This document shows, in pieces, positions 20,753-33,100 of a stretch of DNA of 64,000 nt; within the stretch, counting starts at the first letter, position 1; every line of letters begins with the position of its first letter. The translations under genes were made by a program, and so were the position numbers. The DNA is taken from the NCBI GenBank assembly GCA_022059125.1, contig JAEUWY010000015.1, positions 1,240,001 through 1,304,000 on the forward strand. The letters run 5' to 3'. The notes beneath the pieces are model-generated. The model made no database searches, had not been told where the DNA came from, and worked only from the letters and a program-made list of their open reading frames with translations. The DNA comes from Corynespora cassiicola (Eukaryota; Ascomycota; Dothideomycetes; Pleosporales; Corynesporascaceae).

Positions 20753-23392
20753 TCAGTTCCGTAGAGGCAGGTATGCTCCGCCTGCAAGCACGAGGTTCAT
20801 CCTCGTGAACTGGACTTTGTACACGGGGCTGTCCTTTGTTGGGAACGCGCTGATCTGATCAGCAGAAATACCAGCCTCTTTTGCTGCCTTCTTGGTTCCG
20901 GGGACACTGGCTCCTGTTGCCCCCTTTGTTGTGAGGGCACCGTCAACCTTGTTGGTAGCCGTGCCATCAGCATTTTTGGATGAAGATTCATTGGTCTCCT
21001 GGAGAACATCCCACACACGGACAGTTTTGTCTGCACCGGCGGAGACAAGGACCGTTGACTCAACGCTCCACGACAGCGACCAGATGCCGCCCTTGCCATG
21101 GCCGCGCATGCGCTTCTTACGTCGACCAGTCTCGAGAACCCAGAGGATAATGTTGCCTTGATCATCGGCGCTGGCGAGGGTCTTACCATCTGGTGAGCAC
21201 GCGATGGCGGTGACGTTTCCGGTATGGCCTGTGAACAGGCGCAAGCAGTTGCCACCAGATGTGTGCCACATGCGCACTGTCCTGTCGCAAGAGCCGGTGA
21301 ATACATATAGGTTATTGGGATGGAAGGCAACGCAGTCGACATCATTATCATGACCGACATAAATCCGGAGGGGTTCAATGTGGTCTGTTGACCAAAGACG
21401 AGCTGTGCGGTCATTGGATCCACTGAGGAAGTAGTGTCCATAAGGTCCCCACTGCAAATCCCAGACAGGGTTGTCATGGCCGCGATAAGCGACAAGACAC
21501 GTCCACATATCCAGCGACCAAAGGCGGATGGTCTTGTCTTCGGAAGCCGAAAGAAGGTATTGGGAATGTGTGGGAGGCCCGTTGGGGTCGGGGTTAGCCG
21601 TGGACGGTGAGAAAGCGACAGCATAGACGGGACCAGCATGGCCGACAAGACGGCGAGAGGAAGACGGTTGCGCATTGTTCTCGGGCAAAGTTGAGGTCAA
21701 AGGCTGCCCATCGAGAGACCAAACTCGAATATACGACTCGGCCATGCCAGCAGCCACGAGCTTGCTATCGCCAGAGAAATCGATGCAGTTGATACTGTTA
21801 GGACAGTCAGTTGATGATATACTGAGATTGGTGCCGATATTTTTTCAACTTACCTGTCGTATGTATTGTGGAATGTATACATGGTGACGCTCACGGCGGG
21901 TCCAACACCGCCTGTCCTGCCCTCCATGCGATAGCGGTCGCGATGCTCGACAATTTTCTGTACCTCCATTGAAACGTCTCGTGCAAGTGATGGTGGCAGT
22001 GGCACCATATCACGAGAAGGCACGTCCTCGGTAGGCTCGCGCTTAATGCGCTGCTCGAACTCGTCGACAAGTGAAATCTGACCTGGCCTAGGCACATTCT
22101 TGGCGTCTTCCTCCTGGAGTGCCGCACGTACATCGTCTTGCAGATCAGGGTCCTGAGGATACGGCCCTAGAGCAAGTCGAATACGCGCAGCGTCGGCCTC
22201 TGGGTCGTGTCGTTGCGTCATTGGATGGCCGGGAGCATGGCCGGGAATTCCCTCGTCTTCCGCTGGAAGGTCATCTTCGCCCTGTCCACTAGCCAAAATC
22301 GCCTGGATGCTCTTCTCTGCGGTTGCGATGCGATCGACGGTGACGATATTCAAGTGTTCGCGAATAATGTCCATAACTGCCTGACCGCCTTCAAACATCT
22401 TGCTCTCCAAATGCAGAACCAAATTATAGAACGGCATCATAGTCATTGTCAGCCTGTACTTATTCTCCAAGTAAAGTTTTGCGACCCGACTGTCTTGGAG
22501 ATGCTGTGGTGAACGAACAGCGCCCAGTGTCTTGACATCGTCCTCATGGTCCCGATCAAACATGGATTTGTATGTTGCGAAGTATGATTCAGCATCCTTA
22601 GAGAAGTACTCACGCACCATGTCCAGATACGAGTAGACAAAAGTCGGCCAGAGTAGCTTCTTCAACTCTGGCTGATAAATGTCCAAGCTATCGTCGATAT
22701 ATTTCCGGAGCAAGTCGAACGCTTTGGTGTATTTCGGTCCTCCGTGCTCGGTTTGCGTGACGATAGGGTTGCCATTGGTAGCTGGCGGCTCGGACTCCTT
22801 GCGGAGCATAGCCTCTGTGCGAACATAGCCTTTCTTGCTGAGATATTCCAAGACCTGGGGTTCTGTTAGCGGAATGCCTGAAGACTATCCGATATCATGG
22901 TGTGGTACGGTAGGAACAGGCAAGCGATCGATGAGTGCGTTGAGATCCAGCGCTCGCCTGGGGGGAGCTGGAGGGGGAGGCATTGGTCGGGACATCATGA
23001 TGGTAATTATGTGGTTGAAAAGATGAAAGGGATGCGGAACAAGATTGGGTAGGAAGGGTAAGGTAAGAGGTGACTCTAAGGAAACAAGATAAAGAGAAGA
23101 CGTCGAACAATTGAGCTCTTTATGATCATTGCGCTCATCATTATCATCACCACCACGGCGACAATAGCGTTGAAGAACACTGTGAGAGAGAAACTGCAAG
23201 GTAAATGATAATATCACTCACTATTTGATTCAAATTTTGCTGTGATTGCGGCCCAGACGCTGGACCTGCGGGCGGAGGCACCGACGCTTGCTGAGGCGGC
23301 ATCGCATTATGCGGTGGCAGACCTGCGCTGGGAGGGCCATTCCCCACGCTCATGCTGCGGTTGGGCCCAGGGCCTGGCGGAGGCCCGGACAT
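20753..23392 (-). CDS. TAF5: TFIID subunit TAF5 (WD40)
   Basis: Scaffold subunit of the general transcription factor TFIID in the nucleus. Model: exons 23392-23222, 22854-21854 and 21794-20753, 737 residues. The second intron (59 nt, GTAAGT donor, CTAACAG acceptor) splits a Ser codon. The first intron would be 367 nt, by far the longest in this window. Seen: a Pro/Gly/Gln-rich N-terminus, a LisH-like segment NQIVLEYLSKKGY spanning the first junction, the TAF5 N-terminal domain (KAFDLLRKYIDDSLDIY and LWPTFVYSYLDMV), then a WD40 domain of about six repeats (GHDNPVWDLQWGPYG, GHDNDVDCVAFHP and similar) ending FTRMNLVLAGGAYLP. Some fungal TAF5 proteins also serve in SAGA. It is divergent from the Med11-like gene, which is also a transcription-machinery gene. 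Confidence 0.93.
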
Positions 23393-23820
23393 GGCGACAC
23401 AAATTCCTCCTTCTTTCACTCAGGTATGCGGGGCGGTTTCTTTCACCTCGAGGCGGCGGGCGGCTGGGTCGCGTTTCCCATCGAGGACGTGCTTGTGGAC
23501 GGCGAACAGGGCGTCTTAATACAGACAGAGAAACGATTGAGGTAAATTTACACGTTCAGATACAGCAGCAGCAATGCGCTCGTCGTGACGGGTTGTGGTG
23601 AGTCTTGGGTACGGTGGAGGTCGCGTCTTAGGCACGAGATGCGGAAGTCGAGGCGGAAGTGAGGCCCAAGCTTTGTGTTCTATGGCTGGTGCGCCAAGGC
23701 GGTGGCTGGCTCGCGGGGCATTTCGCATCGTTTGGAGCTTGAGCTCCAGCGTTCACTTCTCCACCACAAGATCCATAGGGTGAACGGGTAAAACCTCAAT
23801 CCCCCCGAAATTCAACCAGA
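23393..23820. promoter_or_regulatory. Divergent intergenic region, TAF5 and Med11-like
   Basis: 428 bp between the two ATGs. Identified by position; no specific element assigned. Confidence 0.5.
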
Positions 23821-24387
23821 ATGGCGTCGGAAAGCCAAGAAGGCCACCAATCGCAGTCCCAGCCTTACCGCGAGCTGGCCGCCACCCACATTCGTGAGCT
23901 CTCTGATATCAAAGAGCGCATCCCCACCATCGTACAGCAAGCTGCCTTTGCCGTGTCGCAGCTTACAAATAAACCCCTCGATATACCCGCTAAGAATCCG
24001 CCCGGCCATGTATCCGACAGCGTCCCTTCACGTATCGAGATCATCAAAAGAGCCAACGATGACCTCTTAGCTGTGGTTCAGCAGTTGCGTACAGATCTGC
24101 ATGCCCAGGTCGACGCTCTAGCCAACGAAGGTGTTATTCCGACCCAACAGACTATCAAGCATGCTCCGGTGTTGCAAGGCCAAAACCAAGCAGCGCAAGA
24201 CAGACAACATGATCCAGAAGCGACCGTCACAAACGAAGGACTGGGAAACCTCGATGTGGGCAACCTAAACGCACGAGCAGGCGTAAGAGAGGTCAAAGGC
24301 GAAGAGGCCTTGACTCGTGTGAAGGAAGTTCTGGAAGAATTGGCAAAGAGCACTCAGGGCGGCGACGAAATGGCTGTCGAAAAATGA
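23821..24387 (+). CDS. Mediator subunit 11-like protein
   Basis: A single-exon 188-residue protein starting at a clear ATG. The N-terminal two thirds are predicted helical: THIRELSDIKERIPTIVQQA and AVSQLTNKPL, then SRIEIIKRANDDLLAVVQQLRTDL. This order (a helix with R-x-L-x-x-I-x-x-x-I, an A-rich turn, LTN, then a second amphipathic helix) is that of Med11, a small head-module subunit of the Mediator complex that pairs with Med22. The C-terminal third is acidic and low in complexity, ending in a possible short coiled coil (LTRVKEVLEELAK). Assignment rests on pattern only. Other short coiled-coil Mediator subunits, such as Med22 or Med21, are the main alternatives. Confidence 0.6.
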   Translation: MASESQEGHQSQSQPYRELAATHIRELSDIKERIPTIVQQAAFAVSQLTNKPLDIPAKNPPGHVSDSVPSRIEIIKRANDDLLAVVQQLRTDLHAQVDALANEGVIPTQQTIKHAPVLQGQNQAAQDRQHDPEATVTNEGLGNLDVGNLNARAGVREVKGEEALTRVKEVLEELAKSTQGGDEMAVEK

Positions 24388-25768
24388 GTGCAGGCGCGAG
24401 TTTCGACATGCGGGCAAAGATATGGCAGCATCGCATACTGTCATCTGATAATGATGTCTCGATGGCCTCGGCATGCACTATTCCCCAATCGGCATTTTTC
24501 GCGTCGAGTACAAGGAGATGCAGTATCATCTAATAGAAGGCCCAAAAGGATCGGTTGGCTGAGCAAGGCCCGTACCCTGGGCCTTAGAAAAACACGGGAA
24601 AACGATGCCACCATAGGGATTTCTCCCTGGTCGTCGACACGCCTCGCGCCTGCCACCTCGACTCTACGTGCTGGGTGTTTTCCTTGCATATAGCGCCCCA
24701 GTATCAAAGGTGAACCCATTCTCTGAGTATCACAACACCCCTTATATCGCGATCGAAAGATCACATCATCTTTCCACGCAAAAATTTCGTCCGAATCGCG
24801 CGTTATTAGCTTGGAACATCATGTACTCAGAAGCACGACGGCACACTGGCTTCCCGCATTCATCCTGGCAGCTCCATCCCTCGACTCCTTGGCTCGTATA
24901 GTCGGTGAAGCCCGGCACACCTCCTTCCCATAAAAAAACTAAAGTCGGCAAAAGTCGGACTGCGAACTGGAATCTTGACTCACGTGCGAAACATAGCGTG
25001 CAATGTGTAGCGGCAGGCCATGACACGCCCTCCCGTTTGAGAACACGAGACCACGCGGGAAGCACAGAAAAAAGAAGGCGAGGCAAGGAATGGCATGTTT
25101 CGCAACACTGGCATATCAGCGAGGTTCGCATTACTCGCAATAAAGTTTGCGGATGCAGGAGCGATGGAAAGTTTTGCGGTGACGAGGCGCTGGGACACGT
25201 TACCGGCGGGGTACGTCCACCTGCATCTTTTGAGTTTGGGACAGACGTGTGCAGCAGTCTGGGTGACAGAAGGCAAAACTCTTCTCTGTCTTCAGTGTCG
25301 ATCACCTCACACCACTACAATGAAGCACCTTTTTGATAATCTATGTGTTGGTTTTATGTACTATGGTCTGTGATGTTTTGATAACGAAAAATAAATAGAA
25401 GGAGAAAAATTATAGACGAAGAAGTTAGAAAGGGGGGATATCTCGCAACGCGGAACCATCCACTCCTACAAACAGCTCCAGCTCCTGCAACCCCTCATAT
25501 ACATCCACACACACACACTCTCGCCTCTGCCCCTCCAAACTCCCCGCCCAAGAAACAACAAAATAGAAGTGAAATGTAACAAAATGCAAAGAAGAAATCA
25601 AAGAAATGTGCACCTCTTTCTTTTCAAAAACATGTCATCATAAGAATTCTACCATTCATTTTCCATTCTAGCCAACAAGCACATCACGCGCCCGACTCGC
25701 CGACCGGCAGCAACATGTTATTAAAAAGAAGAAGCTCTGCAACGAAATTCTGACTTCTTGCTTTTCTT
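24388..25768. other. Convergent intergenic region
   Basis: 1.38 kb between the 3' ends of the Med11-like and secreted-protein genes. The distal part (25.35-25.75 kb) is A-rich on the plus strand and probably the 3' UTR of the minus-strand gene. Overlapping ORFs on both strands (up to 179 codons) have no recognisable domain and are treated as chance. Confidence 0.5.
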
Positions 25769-27629
25769 CTAGCTCTCAGCGGCATTGCCCCCCGTCTGGC
25801 TCGAGACGTAGTCGTTCATCATCTTGGTGATGGGGGCCTGGCCACCCCACTGCACGAGCTCGACCATCTTGTTGACTTCGGCCATGGTCATGAGAATGGC
25901 GCCCTGGGGCACCTCGGTTGAGGACGAGCTCTCCTGGCGGCGCTCGGGCTTCTTCTCTGCCTCGCCTTCGGCGGCGGGCTTTGCTTCACCCTCTGTTGGC
26001 TTCGCTTCTCCTTCGGGCTTGGCCTCGCCCTCGGGCTTCTTCTCGCCTTCGGGGGCGGCAGCAGCGGTGCCGTTGGAGGCGGCGGCGGTCTGGCCCTCGG
26101 GAGCGGCGGCGGGAGCGGCACCTTCGGGGGCAGCCGCCTGGGGAGCTTCGGCTGGGGGAGCCTGCTGGCCTTCGGGAGTGGCACCAGCAGCGGGTTGCTG
26201 GGCGGCGGCCTCGCCACCAGAGGGCTGGGGAGCGGCGGGTTGCTGAGCTCCGGCCTGGGCGCCCATCATCTGCATGGTGAGGATGAACTCTCCGTCGACC
26301 TGGCGGACGGGAATGGCAATGCGCATGTTGAGGGGATCGATGACAGCGTTGGCCTGGATGGGAGTGAAGGTGGGAGCAAGCAACAGGTTCTGGGCAACGG
26401 GGTTGTTGTTGATGGTCTGGGTTCCACCAGTGGTAGTGCCGGTGGTTTGGCCGGTGGTCTGGCCAGTTGCGCCCTGGACTTGACGTTCCTTGATACTCTC
26501 CCTGAACTCATCACGGCTGCGGCGGGCGGGAGTACCGACACCGCTGAGCTGGCCGCTAGCAGCACCAGGGTTCTGAAGGACACCACGCTGGGCGACAGCG
26601 AGAGCAACCTGACCGTTAGGTGGGACGCCCATGGACTGCATCATGCTCTGCAGGCGGAGAGCGTTGATAGGCATCTGAACAACAGTGACCTGACGGTTGA
26701 GGTCAGGCTGGACGGCAGCAAGGTTAGTGGTAACCTTGTAGCGGTAATCATCTGGGAAGTCGAGATTAGTATTTGCACGAGTTGATATTGAGGGCGAGTA
26801 CACTTACTAACTGCCTGCTGGCCTTGAAGAGCAGTCAACATGCCCTGCTCCACACCATCGACCACGTCGACGTTCATGGTCATGGGCTGAGTAGCACGGA
26901 CAGACATGCGGAATCCGTCCATGAACTCGTTCTCCTGGAGACCGGTTCCTTGAATGGCGACCTGGGTCGATCCATCGCTCCCAAAGTTGGTAAGGAAGGC
27001 GTTGGTCTCAACGGTTTGACGGCCAAGAGCCATGTATTCACCGTCGATGTTGTTACGCTTGATCATGCGCACGGTCATATCGGTGCTACCACGTGTTAAT
27101 ACCCAGCTATGCTGACATTCGAAAGAGACGGCTTACATGTTGACGCTCCTCATCGTCTCCTGGATCATCCAGGTTTGCCTGTCGGGCGAAAGCATGGCAA
27201 CGAAGGTGTTGTCAGGGTTGACGGCGTTGTTAGCCAACATCTGCGGGTCCATGGCCAGCTCGATCTGTCCACCGACCAAGTCGTTGGCATTGTTCGTGCT
27301 GATGGACATTGACTGGGCCATCAGCGCGACGAAGGGCTGACCAGTTGAACCAGTCACCTGGTTCGGGGGAACGGCGGGTGTTTGTTGATTAACGATTAGT
27401 TGCTGCTGCTTCTGTGAAAACGTCTCGACCTTTGACCGATCCGGAAACACGAAGGAGTTGAGATCCATCTGCCATGTGTTAGCCTACCAAACTCATGACG
27501 ATTGGGGTGTTTTTCACTTACGTCGCCATTGAGATTAAGTACTTGATTAAATTGCGCCTGCTGCTGAGCGAAGGCAGGTGAACAGCTCAAAAGGAAAAGG
27601 AAAAGCGAAGAGACAGTACCAGACGTCAT
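25769..27629 (-). CDS. Uncharacterised secreted, cysteine-free Ala/Pro/Glu-rich protein
   Basis: A 566-residue protein from four exons: 27629-27522, 27468-27137, 27085-26808 and 26751-25769. All introns are 51-56 nt and the phases close exactly. Seen: a signal peptide (residues 1 to about 21, hydrophobic core SSLFLFLLSC then AFA|QQ), followed by two conserved-looking regions rich in Asn, Gln, Met and Val (about 37-240 and 245-400). A low-complexity Ala/Pro/Gln/Glu tail follows (about 410-520), with repeated EGEAKP units near 475-510, then a short ordered C-terminus (MTMAEVNKMVELVQWGG). No cysteine was found after the signal peptide. I do not recognise the family. No GPI or transmembrane segment is evident at the end, so secretion or cell-wall association is inferred from the signal peptide alone. 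Confidence 0.85.
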
Positions 27630-29215
27630 TTTGAATAGAAGACAGCCACCTGGGCTATGAATGGCAGATTATGAACAAGAAATAAGGGGGAATACTCTAA
27701 TAGAAAATTATTAGGAGGAATGAGAGAGCGACGAGCTGCACGCAGACTGGCTGAGCAGAAGTACTCCCTTGATATTCTTGGAAGCTAGGTTATATATGAA
27801 ATCTCTTGAGCATGGCCCATGATTCCGGCGTGGCTGGACTCCGTTTCCAGAGTTCCGGTGTCATGTTCCACCAATTTGCAAAGGTGAACTCCGGGATCCG
27901 ACTAATTCAGGCTCAACGCCACAGCGAACCTGATATTCCCACGCTAGGCATGGCTACATGGTAGCCATTTGGGGAAGCCTAAGCATGGAATGTTCGATTT
28001 TGGCAGCCAAAAAGGTCCGGGTCGTTCGCTGCCGACTTGGCGGTGTATCTTGTGTGCGTGCAGTCCGTTTCATGGACGAACTGGGCCGTTTAGTTTGGGC
28101 CCATCTGATACTAGAGGTGCGGTGGGGAATGATGAGCACGAGACAAGTTTCCACTAGTGAAACCCAATTCCGGCACTCTGAATGGCCTGCCCTCTCGTGA
28201 CGGCAAGAATGCTAGTCTCGCTGAATGACCCCAAGTTATGTCCTGGTTTCCAGAGGCATTGTGAAGCAAAGGGCGACAAGTCGTCGACTGTGTGCTCGGG
28301 TGCTTGGGTGCATTTGGGTCTCTATCTGGAAAGTCGGCTCATGTTATGCCGTGTCTGCGCTCGATGTAGAATTCAATCCGATTTGACAAAAATGTTTGAT
28401 GTTTTTGTATTAATGGAGCAGTTAATGAAGTATACTGCAGGGCTGCATCGTGGCGGTTGTAACTTGCGTTAATATTCCTGACAGCGCAAGAAGGTTAACG
28501 TCATTCATCTCGACATCTGCAAGTACATTCTCCGAGAAGGACAGCTTGTGTAGTTGGAAGATGGTCAAACGAAGATGTTTGATGTGGTGTTTCGAAAGTG
28601 GCGTTGAGTGATCCGCCTCAGAAAGCTTGAGGAGGCTAAGCGTCGACTAATCCGACATGGGACTAGTGTATCATTGAGATACCTCCAACCCGTGGACCTC
28701 GGAACGTTCATGCCACGATATTAGAAGATCGACCGCCAACAGCGGCAGCCAGTGGAGAAAATACGTATGGAATTAACCGAAAGACAGCAGATCAGTAGAC
28801 CCATTCTTTCGTCTAGGAAATATGTCAACCTCACATCATGGCCTACCATTATGACATACAACCAGCCAAAGGAAAAGTCGGCATCTCACCTCTCCCCAAG
28901 CCTTGCAGCATAACACTTATGATGCATCGTGTGAGTCAAACTGGCCTCAGCAAAGGGACACTAAGGCTCAAAGAGGGCCTAATGGCCTCGGGTAGCAAGT
29001 TGGAGACGCCTCACCACTGCCTTGGGAATACCATCTAGGCAGAAAGAGGGTTGCAAATGTCACATCTGTAAGTTGCACGACAACTTTTGATTTAACTTTG
29101 AATTTCATTCCTCTACCGTAGTGAAAACGCCCATTTTCATGCTTCTTTCCATCGTCCCACGTAGTCACACATCAATTGTAGAGTAAAAATGCCGCTACCG
29201 TTCATTAACACGCTT
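27630..29215. other. Intergenic region upstream of secreted-protein gene
   Basis: 1.59 kb holding the promoter of the secreted-protein gene and the 3' side of the hydroxynaphthalene reductase gene. It marks the boundary between the housekeeping segment and the melanin locus. No coding region, repeat or RNA gene was recognised. Confidence 0.5.
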
Positions 29216-30175
29216 TTACATGCAAGCAGCACCGTCAATGCCGATGACCTTTCCGTTCACCCAATCGCCGTCCTGGGAGGCGAGGAAGGCAACAACGCGG
29301 GCAATGTCGATGGGCTGGCCAACACGGTTGTGGGGCGACCAGGTGGCGGCGTACTCGTCAACACCGTCGTTGCTGAGCTGGTCACCTCCGGGGATGTACT
29401 CACGGCACACGGCGTGGTACATGTCGGTCTTGATGCCACCGGGGGCGACGCAGTTGACGGTAACCTTCTTCTCACCAGCATCTGCGGGGGTTGTTAGTAC
29501 CGACCCAATAAGAAGTGTGCACGAGGTTTGCACGAGGAATGAAGTGCGGGGGGGATAGAGAGTGGAAACGTACCAATAGCCATGCACCTGGTGAAAGTCT
29601 CAATGGCACCCTTGGAGCCAGAGTAGACAGCGTGCTTGGGAACGCCCTTGGCCTGGCCAGTGATGGAGCCCATCAGGATGATGCGGCCACCAACTTCCAT
29701 CCTCTTGTAAGCCTCCTTGGCGACGAAAAACTGGCCGCGGGTGTTGATGCTCATGACACGGTCGTACTCGGCCTCATCGACATCCTTGAAGTGGCCGAAA
29801 GAGACGACACCAGAGTTGGAGCAGCAGATGTCGAGCTTGCCGAAGTTGGAGATGACAGCGTCCATGAGCTTGGCGGTCTGCTTGGTGTCGGCAACGTTGG
29901 CCTGGACGGCGATGGCATCGGAGCCGTTCTTCAAGGACTTGATCTCCTTGACGAGCTCCTCAGCAGCCTCAGAGCTGTTGGCGTAGTTGACGACAACCTT
30001 GGCACCGCGGCGGGCGAGCTCGAGAGCCATCTCCTTACCGATACCACGGCCTGTCGATCCATCAGCTCGGGCCTCTTTCCAAAGCAACGCTCTTCATGAG
30101 ACATTGGGCGAACTTACCTGAGCCGGTGACAACGGCGACCTTGCCCTCGAGGCTCCAGCTGGGGATGGAAGACAT
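29216..30175 (-). CDS. Hydroxynaphthalene reductase of DHN-melanin biosynthesis (BRN1/THR1 type SDR)
   Basis: NADPH-dependent short-chain dehydrogenase, 266 residues, from exons 30175-30118, 30050-29574 and 29481-29216. Donors are GTAAGT and GTACGT, acceptors are CAG, and both introns split Gly or Asp codons in phase. Seen: the TGSGRGIG cofactor loop (about 18-25), NYANSS after the second strand (typical of NADPH users), [10 protein letters not shown] as the NAG-like motif, and the catalytic triad S148, Y162 and K166 in GSITG and YSGSK. The protein ends in GAACM. In the pathway such enzymes reduce 1,3,6,8-tetrahydroxynaphthalene to scytalone and 1,3,8-trihydroxynaphthalene to vermelone. Its linkage to a Cmr1-type regulator and a non-reducing PKS supports this over other SDR roles such as versicolorin reduction. 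Confidence 0.9.
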
Positions 30176-33100
30176 TATGATTGTTGTTTGGTGATTGGGT
30201 TTTTGGCAGGGTGGTTGGGACGTGGTAGCTTGAAGCTGATTGCTTTAGAGGAGTGATGAGAAGCTGATGGGATTTGATGAGGATTATGAACCGTGAACAA
30301 GACGAGATAAATACTCCCTCGTGCTTCGGTATTGAAGCGGAGAATTGGAGACAAGCAATGGCATGTGGGACTGTGCTCTCACAGCCATTCCCTCCATACC
30401 CGTTCAATTGTCCCTACCATGCTTCCACTGACCTTCTCCGTCGCGGCAACTGGTCGGAACATGGCGGTCTGCCGTGAGTCCTAGGGCTGGATCTGAAAAG
30501 TGCCTGCGCCGCCTCCCGTTCCGTAGCCTAGTGCCCGTAGGAGAGCCAGAGGCTCTTCGCTGTGGCAATCTACTCCAGCGCGCACGTATGGGGGAGCTCT
30601 TCGGACATGTGCGGGGCCGAAAGGGGCTGAGTGCACGTCATTGGACGAAAAGTACAGTCAGCAGAGCTGAACTGAGTCCGGCTATTGGCCGCATCTCTAC
30701 AACTCTCGCATCAATGGAAAGGGACAGGTTTGATTGCCTGCAATGAGAGATTTTTTGGGTTTGCTATGCTCTGGAGCGATAGCAGAGAATGGTTGAGGCG
30801 TGCGGGTCCGGACGTCGGGGAGGCTGGAGCCAGCCGAGAGGGGAGGGCGACTCCACTGGCAACACGACATTTCGAATGCTCGATGGCTCAAGGGCGGACG
30901 AGGAGAGTGCTGGGTGCAAATTAGCCAGAATCGATTGAGCCATGACGCTGCCGTCAGTGCGGCACGCGATGAGGATCGAATTCGCATCATGTGACCCTGT
31001 GTCCCCTGATTGGCCTGCACGCTTACCAGCAGACGTGCCTTTTCCTCACGTCGTCCCGTCTCCCATTAGCACACGGCGCAAACTTTCGCGATGGCTCCCC
31101 ATCTCCAGGGTCCATCAAGACAGCGCAGATCCGAAGGACAGGCCGTCTCGCAATTCCGGGAAAAGCAAACTTTGCCATTGGGGCCATTGCCGCAGGCCGT
31201 ACCGCTTCGGCTCCGCACTTCCACCATTTTTCGGACTTGGTCAGTGCGCTGCGGCTACGGACCTCACTTCATTCCCCCTCCCAATATCGACGAGCATTCT
31301 GATAATAGCAGGCTGAAGGAAGAGAGCCTGCACTTCAATGTCGAGCACTTCTCGAGTCGGAAAGTCCGTACGATTGAGCATCAAAGGTGAGATGCAGGTG
31401 CAGCTTGTTATTCGTTAATCTGGCAGAGGTTCATGAGCGATGGAAGGGGGACTAGGTATGACGCAGACGTACTTGCCTTGGAGTGCAGCGACCTCAAAAC
31501 CTAGCCATCGAAGTCGCGGGGCGATTGCTGAACCTTTGAAGTACTGGCCGGGTGGAGCATGTCTCTTTTTTCACCGGCCTCCAACGTCCATGAGGTCAGT
31601 GTCATTGGAGGCGTACGTAGCACAAACTCGCCGCGGACCTTCCATGCCACCCCATTGGGTTCAATCCTATCGCCAACGGTCGTCTCGCAGTGACATCTTA
31701 CTGTGGGGAGAAGAAGAAACGGGCCGGCTCATTTCCAAGCTCTTGTCTTACGGCAAGAGAACGAGATCAAGTGGAGGTATCTCCGTGGACAAGCTTGTCT
31801 ATGATGACAGCTGATAGACAAGAAGCGACCATGCATGTATATGCGGGCGTAATATGAGTGGAATACGCGTCCCTCTCAGTCCAGAAGCAAGATTTCGGTT
31901 TTTCGAAACCGTGCCATTTCTCGAGCGGGGCGCCACAAGAAAAAAACGGCGTTGCACAGCATTCCCGTTGAGGAAGAACAAAAATCTCCCATAGAAGAAA
32001 ATTGGAGCAGAGAACTTGAATTTCTGACCGTAAGAAGTGTGCACATACCACCGAATACCCAGATCCAAGCAACCGCGAACCGTAAGACGGAACGGCCCCT
32101 ATGCCGCCTCTACAACGTGTCAGTGACTGAACCTTCTACCCCCTGGTCGTGACCCGCCATATCCGATGAGAGCGATCCCACAAACTGCAACTTAGGTTGC
32201 ATATCACGCAAATAGAGCCCCTTAATAATCCCTGGAGCCTGAAAATAATGGAGTGACAGTCGTGACTATGGTGTCGCGTGCATTGGGGCTATGCCATGTC
32301 GGTGTTGACACCGCACCCCCCTCATTCTCCGTACTTTGAATCAGGCCCCCGCGAAGGGGGTGGATAGCGGCCAAAACGGCACGGGCATCCCGATGATCCA
32401 GAGCCATGTTTCCTTGCGGCGAAGCTTGCATGGTCGGGGTAGATCGTCTGAGAGTATCGATAACACGGACCATTGTTCATAACATGTAGCTCTATGCAGG
32501 AGGATCAAGATCCCCCTTGCTTCATTTTTTGGGAATCAAGACGCAGCGACGTTTTGCATAACGGGGTTCTCCACCTTCTAATTTGTAGGGGGGGGGCCTT
32601 CACAACGAACGCCATGGGAAAAAATAATAATAAGGAAAGGATCAGAACCGTGGAAAGCAGAGACGGTGGTGGCGGTAGTAGTACATCATGATGAAAGCAA
32701 ACGAAAGAACAGACTTGCATACTAAACGCAAATGGTCTAGCCGGCCACCCAAGCGCGAGCCTTACGAAAAGGCCAAACCACTGAACTGCCACTCTGCACC
32801 CTGCAGGAGCCCCCCAAAAGGCCAGTCAGATACGAAGAAGCCGATGCAGAGCAACGAGCATCCCAGCAAGGCCCAAGGTAACACCGGTGAAAACACTCGC
32901 CGACGTACCGGCCCCATAGCAACTTGGTTCGCCAGTCCAAGCGTAGTAGTAAATGAATCCTATGCCAACTCAAGCACTAAATGTCTATCACCCCGTTTGG
33001 AGTGTCAGAGGTCAGAGCTCACCCTTGACCCCCTCTCTTACCTGCAAGAGAAAGTTGCAGAGCTGCACCATAGCAATCTCCGATCGCACGGTCCAACGTT

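Noticed and set aside
24766..25305. 179-codon minus-strand ORF between Med11-like and secreted-protein genes
   Set aside because: No domain, opposed by ORFs of similar length on the plus strand, and located in a convergent 3' region.
29515..30099. 194-codon ORF antisense to the hydroxynaphthalene reductase
   Set aside because: Shadow of the SDR coding frame, crossing its introns.
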